This document shows, in pieces, positions 21,082 through 30,848 of a stretch of 64,000 nt of DNA; position 1 is the first letter of the stretch, and every line of letters starts with the position of its first letter. The stretch lies in assembly GCF_030247185.1 (NCBI RefSeq), contig NC_080571.1:29371753-29435752 (forward strand). The letters run 5' to 3'. The DNA is from Malaya genurostris. Taxonomy: Eukaryota > Arthropoda > Insecta > Diptera > Culicidae. The translations under genes were made by a program, and so were the position numbers. The notes under the pieces are model-generated. The model worked only from the letters and a program-made list of their open reading frames with translations, was not told the DNA's origin and made no database searches.

Positions 21082-22395
21082 ATGGATGATCTCATGGAAG
21101 ATCATCCGAATCCGATTCCGGATACTAGTAAGAGTTTAAATACTCCGAGGGCTAAACATTATCCACAGGGTACCACTGGGCCATGGATAGTCTATCTTCG
21201 AAAAAAAGAAAAGATTTTAAATTTGATGCAAATTACCAAGGATTTGACATCACATTTCTCTGAAGTTAAAGAAATATGTAAAGTTAATAGAGATAAAATT
21301 CGAGTTGTTGTCAATGACTTGAAACAGGCGAACGAAATTGTAACCTGTAAATTATTTTCTGTTGAATATCGAGTTTACATTCCATCGAAGGAGGTGGAAA
21401 TTGACGGTGTTGTGACTGAAGCAAGTCTGACGGCCGATGATTTACTTAAAAATGGAGTTGGTCGTTTTAAAAACTCCATGCTTGAGGGAGTTAAGATACT
21501 CGAGTGCAAGCAATTGTACTCAGCATCTATTGTCGATGGAAAAAAGTCGTATCGTCCCTCAGATTCGTTTCGTGTAACATTTGCCGGATCTGCGTTGCCT
21601 AGCCATGTCTATATCGATAAAATTCGTCTTCCTGTTCGGCTTTTCGTACCGCATGTTATGAATTGCACGAACTGTAAAAAATTCGGGCATACAGCTACTT
21701 ACTGTAGTAATAAGTCCAAATGTATCAAATGTCAAGGGCCTCATAAGGATAATCTTTGCGATAAAAATGTTGAAAAATGTGTTTATTGTGGGGAAAGCCC
21801 TCATGATGATCTTTCAGTGTGCGCTGCATTTAAGCTGCGTAAAGACAAAATGAAGCTTTCTTTAAAAGCACGGTCTAAGCGCACATATGCAGAAATGCTT
21901 AAAACGGTCATACATGTCTCCCCCTTGGAAACCGAAAACGGTTTTTCAAATCTTATGGAGCCAGAGGAATCTGACTCCGACGGAAATAGTGAAGATACCT
22001 CGTTTGTCACTCCTCAAGGGTCTGTTAAGAGGAGATTAACAAACCACAAAATACCTAAAAAGACACCTAAAATTACATCTTCAAAAAAAGATCCCCGTGT
22101 TAAAGCTAAAAAGCCAAATTTAAAACCAAAAACTGTGCCTCCTGGTTTGTCAAATTCACAAACCAATCCAGAAACTAGCTCAAGAAAAGACAATAATCCA
22201 GTGGGCTCCGTTTCACATTCACCAACAGGATTACTTAAGTTTTCGGAAATTGTAGAATGGATTTTCGCAGCATTCAATATTTCTGAACCTCTAAAGACTA
22301 TCATAACGGCATTCCTTCCAATAGCTAGAACTTTTTTGAAACAGTTATCAGCTCAATGGCCAGTTCTTTCAGGTTTTGTATCATTTGATGGATAA
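21082..22395 (+). CDS. LINE ORF1, nucleic-acid-binding protein with three zinc knuckles
   Basis: 437 aa from ATG 21082 to TAA 22393-22395. It has an N-terminal region that looks RRM-like (IVYLRKKEKILNLMQI), then three cysteine/histidine knuckles at residues about 195-256: CTNCKKFGHTATYC, CIKCQGPHKDNLC and CVYCGESPHDDLSVC. A basic Lys/Ser/Pro-rich tail follows. In I- and jockey-type elements this gag-like protein coats the RNA and takes it back to the nucleus. The stop overlaps the ORF2 start in ATGGATAA, so ORF2 could be translated by termination-reinitiation. No frameshift or stop interrupts the frame. Confidence 0.92.
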   Translation: MDDLMEDHPNPIPDTSKSLNTPRAKHYPQGTTGPWIVYLRKKEKILNLMQITKDLTSHFSEVKEICKVNRDKIRVVVNDLKQANEIVTCKLFSVEYRVYIPSKEVEIDGVVTEASLTADDLLKNGVGRFKNSMLEGVKILECKQLYSASIVDGKKSYRPSDSFRVTFAGSALPSHVYIDKIRLPVRLFVPHVMNCTNCKKFGHTATYCSNKSKCIKCQGPHKDNLCDKNVEKCVYCGESPHDDLSVCAAFKLRKDKMKLSLKARSKRTYAEMLKTVIHVSPLETENGFSNLMEPEESDSDGNSEDTSFVTPQGSVKRRLTNHKIPKKTPKITSSKKDPRVKAKKPNLKPKTVPPGLSNSQTNPETSSRKDNNPVGSVSHSPTGLLKFSEIVEWIFAAFNISEPLKTIITAFLPIARTFLKQLSAQWPVLSGFVSFDG

Positions 22396-25300
22396 TTTAT
22401 CATCCGCCGCAAATGATTCAATCACTGTCCTGCAGTGGAATTGTCGAAGCATCACGCCAAAACTTGATTCATTTAAAGTTTTGTTGCATAGTCAAAAATG
22501 TGATGTATTTACTTTGTGCGAAACATGGCTTACATCAAACATAGCCTTAAATTTTAATGACTTTAACATTATACGTCTCGATAGAGACTCTCCGTATGGT
22601 GGAGTGCTTTTAGGAATTAAGAAATGTTATTCCTTTTATAGATTAAATATTCCTTCGACTTCTAGTATAGAAGTTGTTGCTTGTCAAATAAACATTAAAG
22701 GAAAGGACATTTGCATTGCTTCAGTATATATTCCTCCAAGAGCTCAAGTTGGACAACGACAGCTTAATGAAATTGTCGAAGCCCTTCCTGCTCCACGTTT
22801 GATTTTAGGAGATTTCAATTCGCACGGAATGATGTGGGGTTCCGTTTACAATGATAGCAGATCATCCTTAATATATAATATTTGCGACAATTTTAGCATG
22901 ACGGTACTAAATATGGGTAGCATGACACGGATCCCAAGACCTCCTGCACGTCCAAGTGCATTAGATTTATCTCTTTGCTCGACTTCAATTCGACTAGATT
23001 GCACCTGGAAAGTATTTCCTGATTTACACGGTAGCGATCATTTACCAATCATCATCTCAATTAGCAGTAACAAAGGCATTGCTAATTCAGTTAATATTCC
23101 ATATGATTTGACAAAAAATATTGACTGGATTAAATACCAAAGTAATATTTCAAGTGCCTTAACTTCAATGGAAGAGCTCCCCCCACTTGAAGAATATGAC
23201 TTCCTCGTTTGTGCGATTCTGGAGGCCGCAGAACAAGCCCAAACCAAACGATTTCTTGGTACATCGTCTAACAGAAGGCCTCCAAACCCTTGGTGGGACA
23301 AAGAGTGCTCAGATGCTAAGCACGCGAAACAAAATGCCTTCAAGACGTTTTTAAAACGAGGAGGAGGAACTCCTCAGAATTTTGAAAAATTCTTGACTTT
23401 AGAAACCAAGTACAAGAGCATACTTCGGGCCAAGAAATGTAGCTATTGGAGACATTTTGTCGAAGGTTTGTCAAGAGAAACCTCAATGAGCACTCTTTGG
23501 AATACGGCAAGACGAATGAGGAATCGTAACGTAGGAAATGAGAGTGAGGAATACTCGAACCGATGGATATTTGATTTTGCGAGGAAAGTTTGTCCAGATT
23601 CTGTTCCTACGCATAGCATTATTAGGGAATCTTTTTCAAATAATGGTTCCATTGATAGCCCCTTTTCAATGATGGAATTTTCCATAGCACTCATGTCTTG
23701 TAACAATAACGCTCCTGGGTTGGACAGAATTAAATTCAACTTGGTGAAGAATCTGCCCGACCTCGCAAAAAGACGTTTGTTGGAATTGTTCAACAAGCTT
23801 CTTGAGCAAAATATTGTTCCACCTGACTGGAGGCAAGTGAAAGTTATCGCCATTCAAAAGCCGGGGAAACCAGCTTCCAATCACAACTCATATAGACCCA
23901 TCGCGATGTTGTCCTGCATCAGAAAATTGTTCGAAAAAATTATTCTACGACGTCTCGACACTTGGGTCGAGACGAACGGTTTGTTGTCAGATACTCAGTT
24001 TGGCTTCCGTAGAAATAAAGGGACGAATGATTGCCTTGCATTACTTTCGTCTGACATCCAAATTGCCTTCGCTCAAAAGCAACAAATGGCATCTGTATTT
24101 TTAGACATTAAAGGAGCATTTGATTCAGTTTCCATTGATGTTCTTTCAGACAAGCTTCACCAACATGGACTCCCAGCGGTTATAAATAATTATTTGCACA
24201 ACCTTTTGTCAGAGAAACGCATGCATTTTTCACATGGCGATTTGGTAACATTCAGAATTAGCTACATGGGTCTACCGCAAGGCTCTTGCCTCAGTCCGCT
24301 CCTCTATAATTTTTACGTGAATGACATTGACAGCTGTCTAGTATCCCCATGTACACTAAGACAATTGGCAGATGATAGCGTAGTTTCAGTTACTGGACCC
24401 AAAGCTATTGATCTGCAAAAACCATTGCAAGATACCTTAGATAACTTGTCCGTTTGGGCTGTCCATCTGGGTATCGAATTCTCTGCGGAAAAAACAGAGC
24501 TGGTCGTCTTTTCAAGAAAGCATGATCCCGCGCAGCTTCAGCTTCATATGATGGGAAGAATGATCCAACAGGTTCTGACTTTCAAATACCTCGGGGTGTG
24601 GTTCGATTCCAAATGCACGTGGGGAGGACACATTAGGTTTCTGATAACAAAATGCCAACAAAGAGTAAATTTTCTTCGAACAATAACCGGATCTTGGTGG
24701 GGTGCTCATCCGGAAGATCTAATAAAATTGTATCAGACAACGATACTTTCAGTGATGGAATATGGATGCGTTTGCTTTCGTTCCGCTGCAAACTCTCATA
24801 TTATCAAATTAGAGCGAATTCAATATCGTTGTTTGCGAATTGCTTTAGGCTGCATGCATTCGACACATACAATGAGTCTTGAAGTTCTGGCGGGAGTTCT
24901 TCCATTGAAGGATCGTTTTTGGGAGCTTTCGTCGCGACTGCTAATAAGATGCGAGGTACTGAATCCCCTAGTTATTAATAACTTCGAAAGGCTAGTTGAG
25001 CTTCAATCTCAAACAAGATTCATGACTGTATATTTTAACCATATGTCACAGGACATCAACCCTTCAAGATATATTCCTATCCGTGTCAGCCTCCTAAATG
25101 TCCCTGACTCAACTTTATTTTTCGACACATCCATGCAGCGCGAAGTGCGTGGAATTCCGGAACACCTACGCTCGTTGGAAATCCCAAAAATATTTACAAG
25201 TAAGTTCAGGCATATCGACTCTGAGAAAATGTTTTACACGGACGGATCGCGAATTGAAGAAGCGACAGGGTTTGGTATGTTCAACAATAATGTTTCGGTC

Positions 25301-26080
25301 TCCTTTAGGCTTCAAGAACCTGCATCTGTTTATATAGCAGAGTTAGCAGCAGTTCATTATAGTTTGAGTATAATCGTCACATTATCTCCAAACCATTATT
25401 TTCTTTTCACAGATAGTCTGAGTGCAATTGAAGCCATTCGCTCAAAAGCTGCTGGCAAAAATGAACCTTTTTTCTTGGGCAAAATAAAACAGTGCCTGAA
25501 CGTCATATTGAATAATAATTATCAAATCACAATAGTTTGGGTCCCGGCTCATTGCTCCATTCCAGGCAATGAAAGAGCCGATATTTTAGCCAAACGTGGT
25601 GCTATTGAGGGTGAAATTTATGAGAGACCAATTGCTTTCAATGAATTCTATAGCGCGTCTCGCCAAAGAACACTTGCCAGCTGGCAAGCTTCTTGGGATA
25701 AAGATGATCTGGGTCGGTGGATGCACTCAATTATTCCTAAAATATCGACAAAGGCATGGTTCAGGGGATTGGATGTGAGTAGAGATTTCATTCGTGTGAT
25801 GTCCAGACTCATGTCCAATCACTACACGTTAGATGCACATCTCCTTCGAATTGGACTTTCCGAGACTAATCATTGTGCTTGTGGCGAAGGTTACCGCGAT
25901 ATTGACCATGTTGTTTGGACATGCGTGGAGTATCGTGATGTCAGATCTCAACTAATAAATTCCTTGCGTACCCAAGGTAGACTATCCAATGTCCCAGTTC
26001 GCGACATTCTTGCTTGTCGTGACGTTCCTTACATGAAACTTCTTTATTATTTGATTAAGTCCATTGGAGTTCCAATTTAA
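22388..26080 (+). CDS. LINE ORF2: endonuclease, reverse transcriptase, RNase H
   Basis: 1,230 aa from ATG 22388; the open frame extends upstream to a TTG at 22376, but the ATG overlapping the ORF1 stop is the natural start. The APE endonuclease motifs are QWNCRSI, CETWL, LGDFNSH and SDHLPI (residues about 8-220). The reverse transcriptase motifs include NHNSYRPIAML, FLDIKGAFDSVS (about 569) and QLADDS (about 660, an LADD variant of YADD). RNase H follows with FYTDGS, AELAAVH, FTDSLSAIEAI and WVPAHCSIPGNERAD (about 950-1080). The tail has the CACGEGYRDIDHVVWTC zinc motif. All catalytic residues I can check are present. The enzyme would nick the target and prime reverse transcription there. Confidence 0.95.
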   Translation: MDNLSSAANDSITVLQWNCRSITPKLDSFKVLLHSQKCDVFTLCETWLTSNIALNFNDFNIIRLDRDSPYGGVLLGIKKCYSFYRLNIPSTSSIEVVACQINIKGKDICIASVYIPPRAQVGQRQLNEIVEALPAPRLILGDFNSHGMMWGSVYNDSRSSLIYNICDNFSMTVLNMGSMTRIPRPPARPSALDLSLCSTSIRLDCTWKVFPDLHGSDHLPIIISISSNKGIANSVNIPYDLTKNIDWIKYQSNISSALTSMEELPPLEEYDFLVCAILEAAEQAQTKRFLGTSSNRRPPNPWWDKECSDAKHAKQNAFKTFLKRGGGTPQNFEKFLTLETKYKSILRAKKCSYWRHFVEGLSRETSMSTLWNTARRMRNRNVGNESEEYSNRWIFDFARKVCPDSVPTHSIIRESFSNNGSIDSPFSMMEFSIALMSCNNNAPGLDRIKFNLVKNLPDLAKRRLLELFNKLLEQNIVPPDWRQVKVIAIQKPGKPASNHNSYRPIAMLSCIRKLFEKIILRRLDTWVETNGLLSDTQFGFRRNKGTNDCLALLSSDIQIAFAQKQQMASVFLDIKGAFDSVSIDVLSDKLHQHGLPAVINNYLHNLLSEKRMHFSHGDLVTFRISYMGLPQGSCLSPLLYNFYVNDIDSCLVSPCTLRQLADDSVVSVTGPKAIDLQKPLQDTLDNLSVWAVHLGIEFSAEKTELVVFSRKHDPAQLQLHMMGRMIQQVLTFKYLGVWFDSKCTWGGHIRFLITKCQQRVNFLRTITGSWWGAHPEDLIKLYQTTILSVMEYGCVCFRSAANSHIIKLERIQYRCLRIALGCMHSTHTMSLEVLAGVLPLKDRFWELSSRLLIRCEVLNPLVINNFERLVELQSQTRFMTVYFNHMSQDINPSRYIPIRVSLLNVPDSTLFFDTSMQREVRGIPEHLRSLEIPKIFTSKFRHIDSEKMFYTDGSRIEEATGFGMFNNNVSVSFRLQEPASVYIAELAAVHYSLSIIVTLSPNHYFLFTDSLSAIEAIRSKAAGKNEPFFLGKIKQCLNVILNNNYQITIVWVPAHCSIPGNERADILAKRGAIEGEIYERPIAFNEFYSASRQRTLASWQASWDKDDLGRWMHSIIPKISTKAWFRGLDVSRDFIRVMSRLMSNHYTLDAHLLRIGLSETNHCACGEGYRDIDHVVWTCVEYRDVRSQLINSLRTQGRLSNVPVRDILACRDVPYMKLLYYLIKSIGVPI

Positions 26081-26423
26081 ATTTTATTTTATGTTAGATT
26101 GTTTTCTCTTCCATGAGTTCAACCAATAGCCAGCTATCTTATATTAAATAAAAGTGATGAACTGATACAAACAAACCTGAAATAGTTATAAGATCATGTA
26201 CAAAATAAATGTATTTCATTTAATGTAATTTATAATAGCAACTCGCTTGATAAAAACAGTGTTTAGATTAACTAATGAATACCAACATACTAATAGGATA
26301 TTCGAAATGTATTAGGTTTAAAGTACTATGTATTGTAGATGCCACGGCGAAGAAAAACTTATGTATATTGCCTATGAAATAAACGTATTTATGAAAAAAA
26401 AAAAAAAAAATGTCGTCAATTTT

Positions 26424-26572
26424 CTCCATCCTCCTAGTCCAAACCTTACCATTTCCCTTCAATCCTTCCCTCTTATATATCGGGAAAATGATGCTAAAAC
26501 AAATTGATGCCTTGCCATCAAATCTCAAAATATCAAGAAGAACGTGCCATTTGAGCCAATTTGTTCTGATTC
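26424..26572. other. LINE 3' flanking sequence
   Basis: This is the continuation of the unique block that follows array 2; copy 1 of the block leads into array 2 instead. It has no frame of note. Confidence 0.5.
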
Positions 26573-27714
26573 GTGAGTCTCGGAAAGTCCAATTCGAAGG
26601 AGATGTGCATCTAACATGTAGTGATTGGACATGAGTCTGGACATCACACGAATGAAGTCCCCACTCAAATCTAGTCCCTTGAACCATGCCTTCCTCGATA
26701 TTTTAGGAATAATTGAGTGCAACCATCGACCCAGATCATCTTTATCCCAAAAAGCTTGTCAGCTGGCAAGTGTTCTTTGGCGAGACGCGCTATAGAATTC
26801 GTTGAAAGCAATCGGTCGCTCAAAAATTTCACCGTCAATAAAACCGCGTTTGGCTAAAATATCGGCTCTTTCATTGCCTGGAATGGAGCAATGAGCCGAA
26901 ACCCAAACTACACACTTAAAACATGCTCTTTTCCGAAAATCGTGAAAGTAATATGCTGATATCTCTGTAAAGCGGGTGCTTTTGTCGAGGTTTGGCATAA
27001 TATTAAACTGAACTTGTCAGTAAACAACAAATATACCGAGATCAGCAAAACCGTTTCAAACAGTGAGTTAGCTTTTACTGAAACTCGGTGATACACTTAT
27101 CATCTAATGTCTCTTTTCGATTTTGCAAAGCAACACGGCGCTATTACTCGTGGAACTGGAAAACATGTAATTTGAATAAAGGAAAAAGATTTGTATATTT
27201 TGTGAAAAGATAAGTGAAATCAAAAACTATTTACTTTGCATATATGTGTTAATTAGTATCCGCTTATTTTCACGTAGAGGCGTAACGGAGCACTAGAAAC
27301 AATTGTCTTTAGCCGTGATGTGGTGTTTGCGCTTTTTTGTATGCTGAACTGAAATGAACATCAATAAATCACCAACATTTGCGTTTGTGGAATTAATTTC
27401 ACACAATAATAAAGAAAAATTTTTCCTTTTTTCGATTACTGATGACTCGCAATTCGTGATTCCATCCTGATAACTTTTGTCGAGTTGACAGCAAAATTTC
27501 TGCTGACAAGTTTGGCAATAATTGACAGTTCACAAATTTTTGATTGCCGAGATTCTCAGTAATTTTACATTTTGCCGAGAAGATTATCGAGCACTCAGCT
27601 GTGCAAATCTCGGTATTTTTTTGCCGAGATTCAACAAGAAAATTTAAGTGTGTATAGTGATTTGGTAATTATTATTCAATATGTCATTCTTGCACTGTTT
27701 TATTTTGCCCAAGA
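26573..27714 (-). pseudogene. LINE ORF2 RNase H-region fragment, interrupted by a MITE
   Basis: 26573-26910 and 27653-27714 on the minus strand encode the same segment as 25515-25880 of the full-length LINE, including SAHCSIPGNERADILAKRG and FIRVMSRLMSNHYMLDAHL. A MITE sits between them exactly at a TA in the codons before the WVPAHC region. The fragment is a few per cent to perhaps 15% diverged and not functional. Confidence 0.88.
26911..27652. mobile_element. TA-flanked MITE, CACACTTA family, copy 1
   Basis: Ends CACACTTAA and TTAAGTGTG are inverted, with TA at 26909-26910 and 27653-27654. The matching LINE sequence near 25535 shows AAACTATTG with no insertion, so the borders are exact. 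The right part has TTGCCGAGATT words near 27540-27635. No coding frame. Confidence 0.88.
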
Positions 27715-27854
27715 ATCTATAGTATAAATGTCCCTCACCATCATGGGCAGCAAGGACAGTCAGTTGAAATGTGCGGGATACTATTAGACGACGGGCGAAT
27801 GTTTTATGTCATTTTGGCTTTGACAACCCTCATTGAATCGGTTCTAGCAGCATC

Positions 27855-28433
27855 CCACATTATCGAAATGACGGAATGCGTAATGAATTCTTACTCGACT
27901 GCATGATTTTTCAGTGCTCGATCGGTTCAGTGGTAGATTTTTCGCCTGAGTTGGCTGCTCGATCAACCCGATTGACAGTGACATTATGAAAAGTCATTGA
28001 ATATTTGCTCATTTTATGAATGTGTTAGTGTAAAATTTAGACGTCTTAAGCCATTTCACTACACTCCAGCTAGAGGAATGGATGATGCTGACTAAGGTAG
28101 GCCGTTTTGTTATTTTCCAGCAAATTTCAACAGTTTATGTTGAAATTCTAAGAAGAACTGGTTATTTACTAGTTATGTATATCCGAAAAACATGAAGATT
28201 TAAATGTCGGGAAAGAAGAAGAAGACAAATTGACAATTCAGTCCGCATCTTCTCACTCAATTCCGGCAGATTTCCGAATCAACCGGTTGTCGGCGAAATT
28301 CATTCGGAATCGGTTGTTACACTGGAGTTGGAATTGATTCGGAATTCCACATGATTTCCACATGGAATTTCGAATGAAAATTTCTCGCCGATTCGGAATT
28401 GATTCGAAATCGATTCGGATCTGATAATGTGGG
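27855..28433 (+). mobile_element. MITE, CCCACATTATC family, copy 1 (579 bp)
   Basis: Ends CCCACATTATC and GATAATGTGGG, flanked by AT on each side. The interior contains CCAGCTAGAGGAATGGATGA and a strongly biased segment (28260-28425) made of CATTCGGAATCGGTTG/GGAATTGATTCGGAATT words. The family recurs at 46178-46829 (inverted) and 54100-54930. Confidence 0.85.
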
Positions 28434-28435
28434 AT

Positions 28436-28875
28436 TTAGCTGAATCGAATGATATATGACAGTCGGTTTGCAGAGTGATTTTTTTTGTTTTGCCCACCCA
28501 CTTCAATTTGTCGAGCTTCCTAATAATCTGGCAAAATACTACTGAAAGGATGTCTAGCGTAACACTAAATATATTTAAAAAAAACGTTGCGATGTTTGTA
28601 TTTTCCTGATGTGTAATTAATCGTAATTAAAAAATATCGCAGAATCCCAGTGGAAATGATTTCCTTTTAAGGGATCCACAATGATACAGAATAAAAAAAA
28701 TTATGCAAAAAAGAATTACTGTTGACAGTTTGTGAAACAAGGAATACATTAAGGAATTACATTAACTAAATATCTCACTCAATCTATGCTTAGAATGATG
28801 CTTTAGTCTAGCCCCGAATAAGGCACGGCTGGATGTTTTTTGTATGTCAAGTGGAAGTGCGTTATATTTTATTGG
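28436..28875. other. No gene recognised
   Basis: AT-rich stretch between the MITE and the LINE pseudogene; no terminal repeats or frames of note. Confidence 0.5.
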
Positions 28876-29490
28876 ACTAACAAAAAGAATCCTTCTTTGA
28901 CTATTGTTTGTGAGTAGTTCGAGAATGAGTTAAAGTTGGAAACTGTAAATTATGGTGAGTTGCACAGGTTATCATGAAAGTAAACTGTAATGTTTGAGTA
29001 TCACATAAGTATGCTAGAGGTAAAATGTTACGGGTATTATCGGAGTACAACAATAAGCTTGAAAACAATAGAGGTTTATTGAAGATGGTTTTACGACATT
29101 TGTTTTGTAGAGTTTGATTTTTTAGATAAGAGCTAGCAGCGCGACCCCATACCGATACCAAATAGATGAACCGTGAATGGATGTAGGCAAAATAAATGAT
29201 AATAGAGTTAGCGATGCCCCTGATGCCGTAGCACTGAAGTTTGTCCAAGATCCTGTGATCCAAAGTGTCAAAGGATTTTTTGAGATTTTAAACTAAGGCA
29301 CCAACCATGTTTTTTGGTCAATCTCGCTCATTATATTGTCAACTAATTCATCGATAGCGGTATGTGTGCTAGAACCTTGTCTAAAACTATACTAAAATTT
29401 ATAAAGGATACTATCACTAGAATAAAATTGGTGATTTAATTCTACTATAAGTATATCACGTCACTATACACATTCACTATGTATCTCACA

Positions 29491-29695
29491 ACACTTTGAA
29501 TCATGTATAATGAACGTCACATCACAGAGACGTATTTCGAATAATTTTTAAATTCTTTATCAGTGTATCAGGTTCTTTTTAAGATTTATAATGTGAATAA
29601 ATAATAAAAGAACCTTATACACTGATGAAGAATATAAAAAAAATATTCGAAATACGTATCTGTGGTGTGACGTTCATTATACATGATTCAAAGTG
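29491..29695. repeat. Long near-perfect palindrome, about 205 bp
   Basis: CACTTTGAATCATGTATAAT at 29491 is complementary to ATTATACATGATTCAAAGTG ending at 29695. Arms of about 90 bp (including GAACGTCAC, ATTCGAAATACGT and AGTGTAT..GGTTCTTTT) flank a short AT loop near 29585-29600. A transcript would fold into a long hairpin. Confidence 0.85.
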
Positions 29696-29697
29696 TA

Positions 29698-30636
29698 CAG
29701 GGTCCGGCACTCGAAGTGTAACAATTAAAAAGGCCATAAATTCAGTTTGGAAAATTACTTTTACTTAATTCAAAGTACAAAATGTGTAAAAATAATACAA
29801 AATTCAGAATCAATTCATTTTTGCTCGATATGACCACCTTTTGCCTTGACTTGATGACTTGAGAGAGCGAAGGAGTTGCTTCGTTTGGCCGAAAGCGGTC
29901 AATTTCCGAACATTGTATTTTCTGACGAGAAATTTTTTCCAATTGAGCAATTCGTAAACTCTCGAAACGATAGGGTTTACTTGACCGACCGTTCATACGA
30001 GAATTTGAGTCATCGATTGGCCACCAGGAGGCAGCACCCGCAACAGATAATGGTTTGGACCGCTGTAACTGAGATGGGCGCTCTCCAATCGTTTTCATCG
30101 AGCCTGGCGTCAAGGTAAATGCGACATATTATCGGGAAAGTATTCTGGAGGTTGCTTTGAAGCCGTGGGCAGACAAACATTTCGGTGGCAGACCATGGAC
30201 GTTTCAGCAGGACTCGGCACCGTCTCACAAAGCTCGAGTGAACCAAGAATGGCTGAAAAACAACGTTCCGAACTTCATCACGTCCACACAATGGCTCTCG
30301 AATTCACCAGATGCGAATCCAATGGATTATTCTCTTTGGGCCATTTTGGAGAGCAAAGTCCGAACTAAAAGATATACCAGTCTCGAGGCGCTGAAAAAAG
30401 TTATTGTCCGCGAGTGGGCCAAAATACCTGCAAGTCACATTCGGCCAAACGAAGCAACTCCTTCGCTCTCTCAAGTCATCAAGTCAAGGCAAAAGGTGGT
30501 CATATCGAGCAAAAGTGAATTGATTCTGAATTTTGTATTATTTTTACACATTTTGTACTTTGAATTAAGTAAAAGTAATTTTCCAAACTGAATTTATGGC
30601 CTTTTTAATTGGTTACACTTCGAGTGCCAGACCCTG
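29698..30636 (+). mobile_element. Tc1/mariner DD37D derivative with about 190-bp inverted arms
   Basis: TA flanks both ends (29696-29697 and 30637-30638). The left arm (29698-29891) is an inverted copy of the right arm (30435-30636) with about three differences in some 195 bp. The right arm contains the end of the transposase gene, so the left arm is a copy of the gene's 3' end and not a normal 5' end. The N-terminal DNA-binding half of the transposase is lost. Such a form can only move with enzyme supplied in trans. Confidence 0.82.
29876..30520 (+). pseudogene. DD37D transposase, catalytic half, frameshifted
   Basis: Two consecutive frames give IVFSDEKFF (first Asp), TATRRQHPQ-type sequence and IMVWTAV, then after a shift near 30090 WTFQQDSAPSH (second Asp) and WLSNSPDANPMDYSLW. 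The Asp of PMDY is 37 residues after the second Asp, giving DD37D. The C-terminal end ..KAKGGHIEQK is reached only through a second frame change within the right arm near 30435-30470. The N-terminal HTH region is missing. Non-functional. Confidence 0.85.
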
Positions 30637-30802
30637 TAGTGACGTGATATACTTATAGAAGAATTAAATGGTGATGAATGTCTAATGTCGAGAAGTCTAT
30701 TAACCAAGATTTTTTCAAAGATTTTTTTGAAGACGGACAGATTCGATATAGGACGATAATTATTACAATCACAACGGTCACCAGACTTGTAACAAAAACA
30801 TC

Positions 30803-30848
30803 ATATTAACAAGATATACAGCTCTCACATTTCCCGAACAAATCATTT
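30803..30848 (-). repeat. Fragment of the 235-bp interspersed repeat
   Basis: TTAACAAGATATACAGCTCT followed by CACATTTCCCGAACAAATC matches the reverse complement of 10040-10080. Confidence 0.7.

Larger units (their letters stand above)
20380..26410 (+). mobile_element. Full-length I-type LINE, about 6.03 kb, both ORFs intact
   Basis: The element runs from an initiator-like TCATTCAGT to a 17-nt A-run and is flanked by a perfect 13-bp duplication TGTCGTCAATTTT. Structure: 5' UTR of about 700 bp, ORF1 (437 aa, zinc knuckles), ORF2 (1,230 aa; endonuclease, reverse transcriptase, RNase H), 3' UTR of about 320 bp with AATAAA-like ATAAAC before the tail. APE endonuclease plus RNase H places it in the I/LOA/R1 assemblage. 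Both frames are uninterrupted, so this copy is a candidate for recent or current activity. Confidence 0.93.
29435..30668. mobile_element. TIR element with central hairpin, hosting a DD37D element
   Basis: Ends TTTAATTCTACTATAAGTAT (left) and the complement of TTTAATTCTTCTATAAGTAT (right) are inverted over about 33 bp with one mismatch. They are flanked by TGGTGA at 29429-29434 and 30669-30674. Removing the nested element at 29698-30636 leaves a MITE of about 293 bp. It lies inside the LINE pseudogene. Confidence 0.65.
28880..30790 (-). pseudogene. Jockey/CR1-type LINE reverse transcriptase pseudogene, split by nested elements
   Basis: Reading the minus strand: 30790-30675 encodes the early reverse transcriptase motif YKSGDRCDCNNYRPISNLSV, followed by KKIFEKILVNRL. 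Beyond a 1.2-kb insertion, 29410-29340 encodes FRQGSSTHTAIDELVDNI, and 29263-28901 encodes DHRILDKLQCYGIRG and later VWGRAASSYLKNQTLQN. The order is that of one reverse transcriptase. The catalytic YADD block is missing by internal deletion, and stops and frameshifts are frequent. A dead, old copy. Confidence 0.8.
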
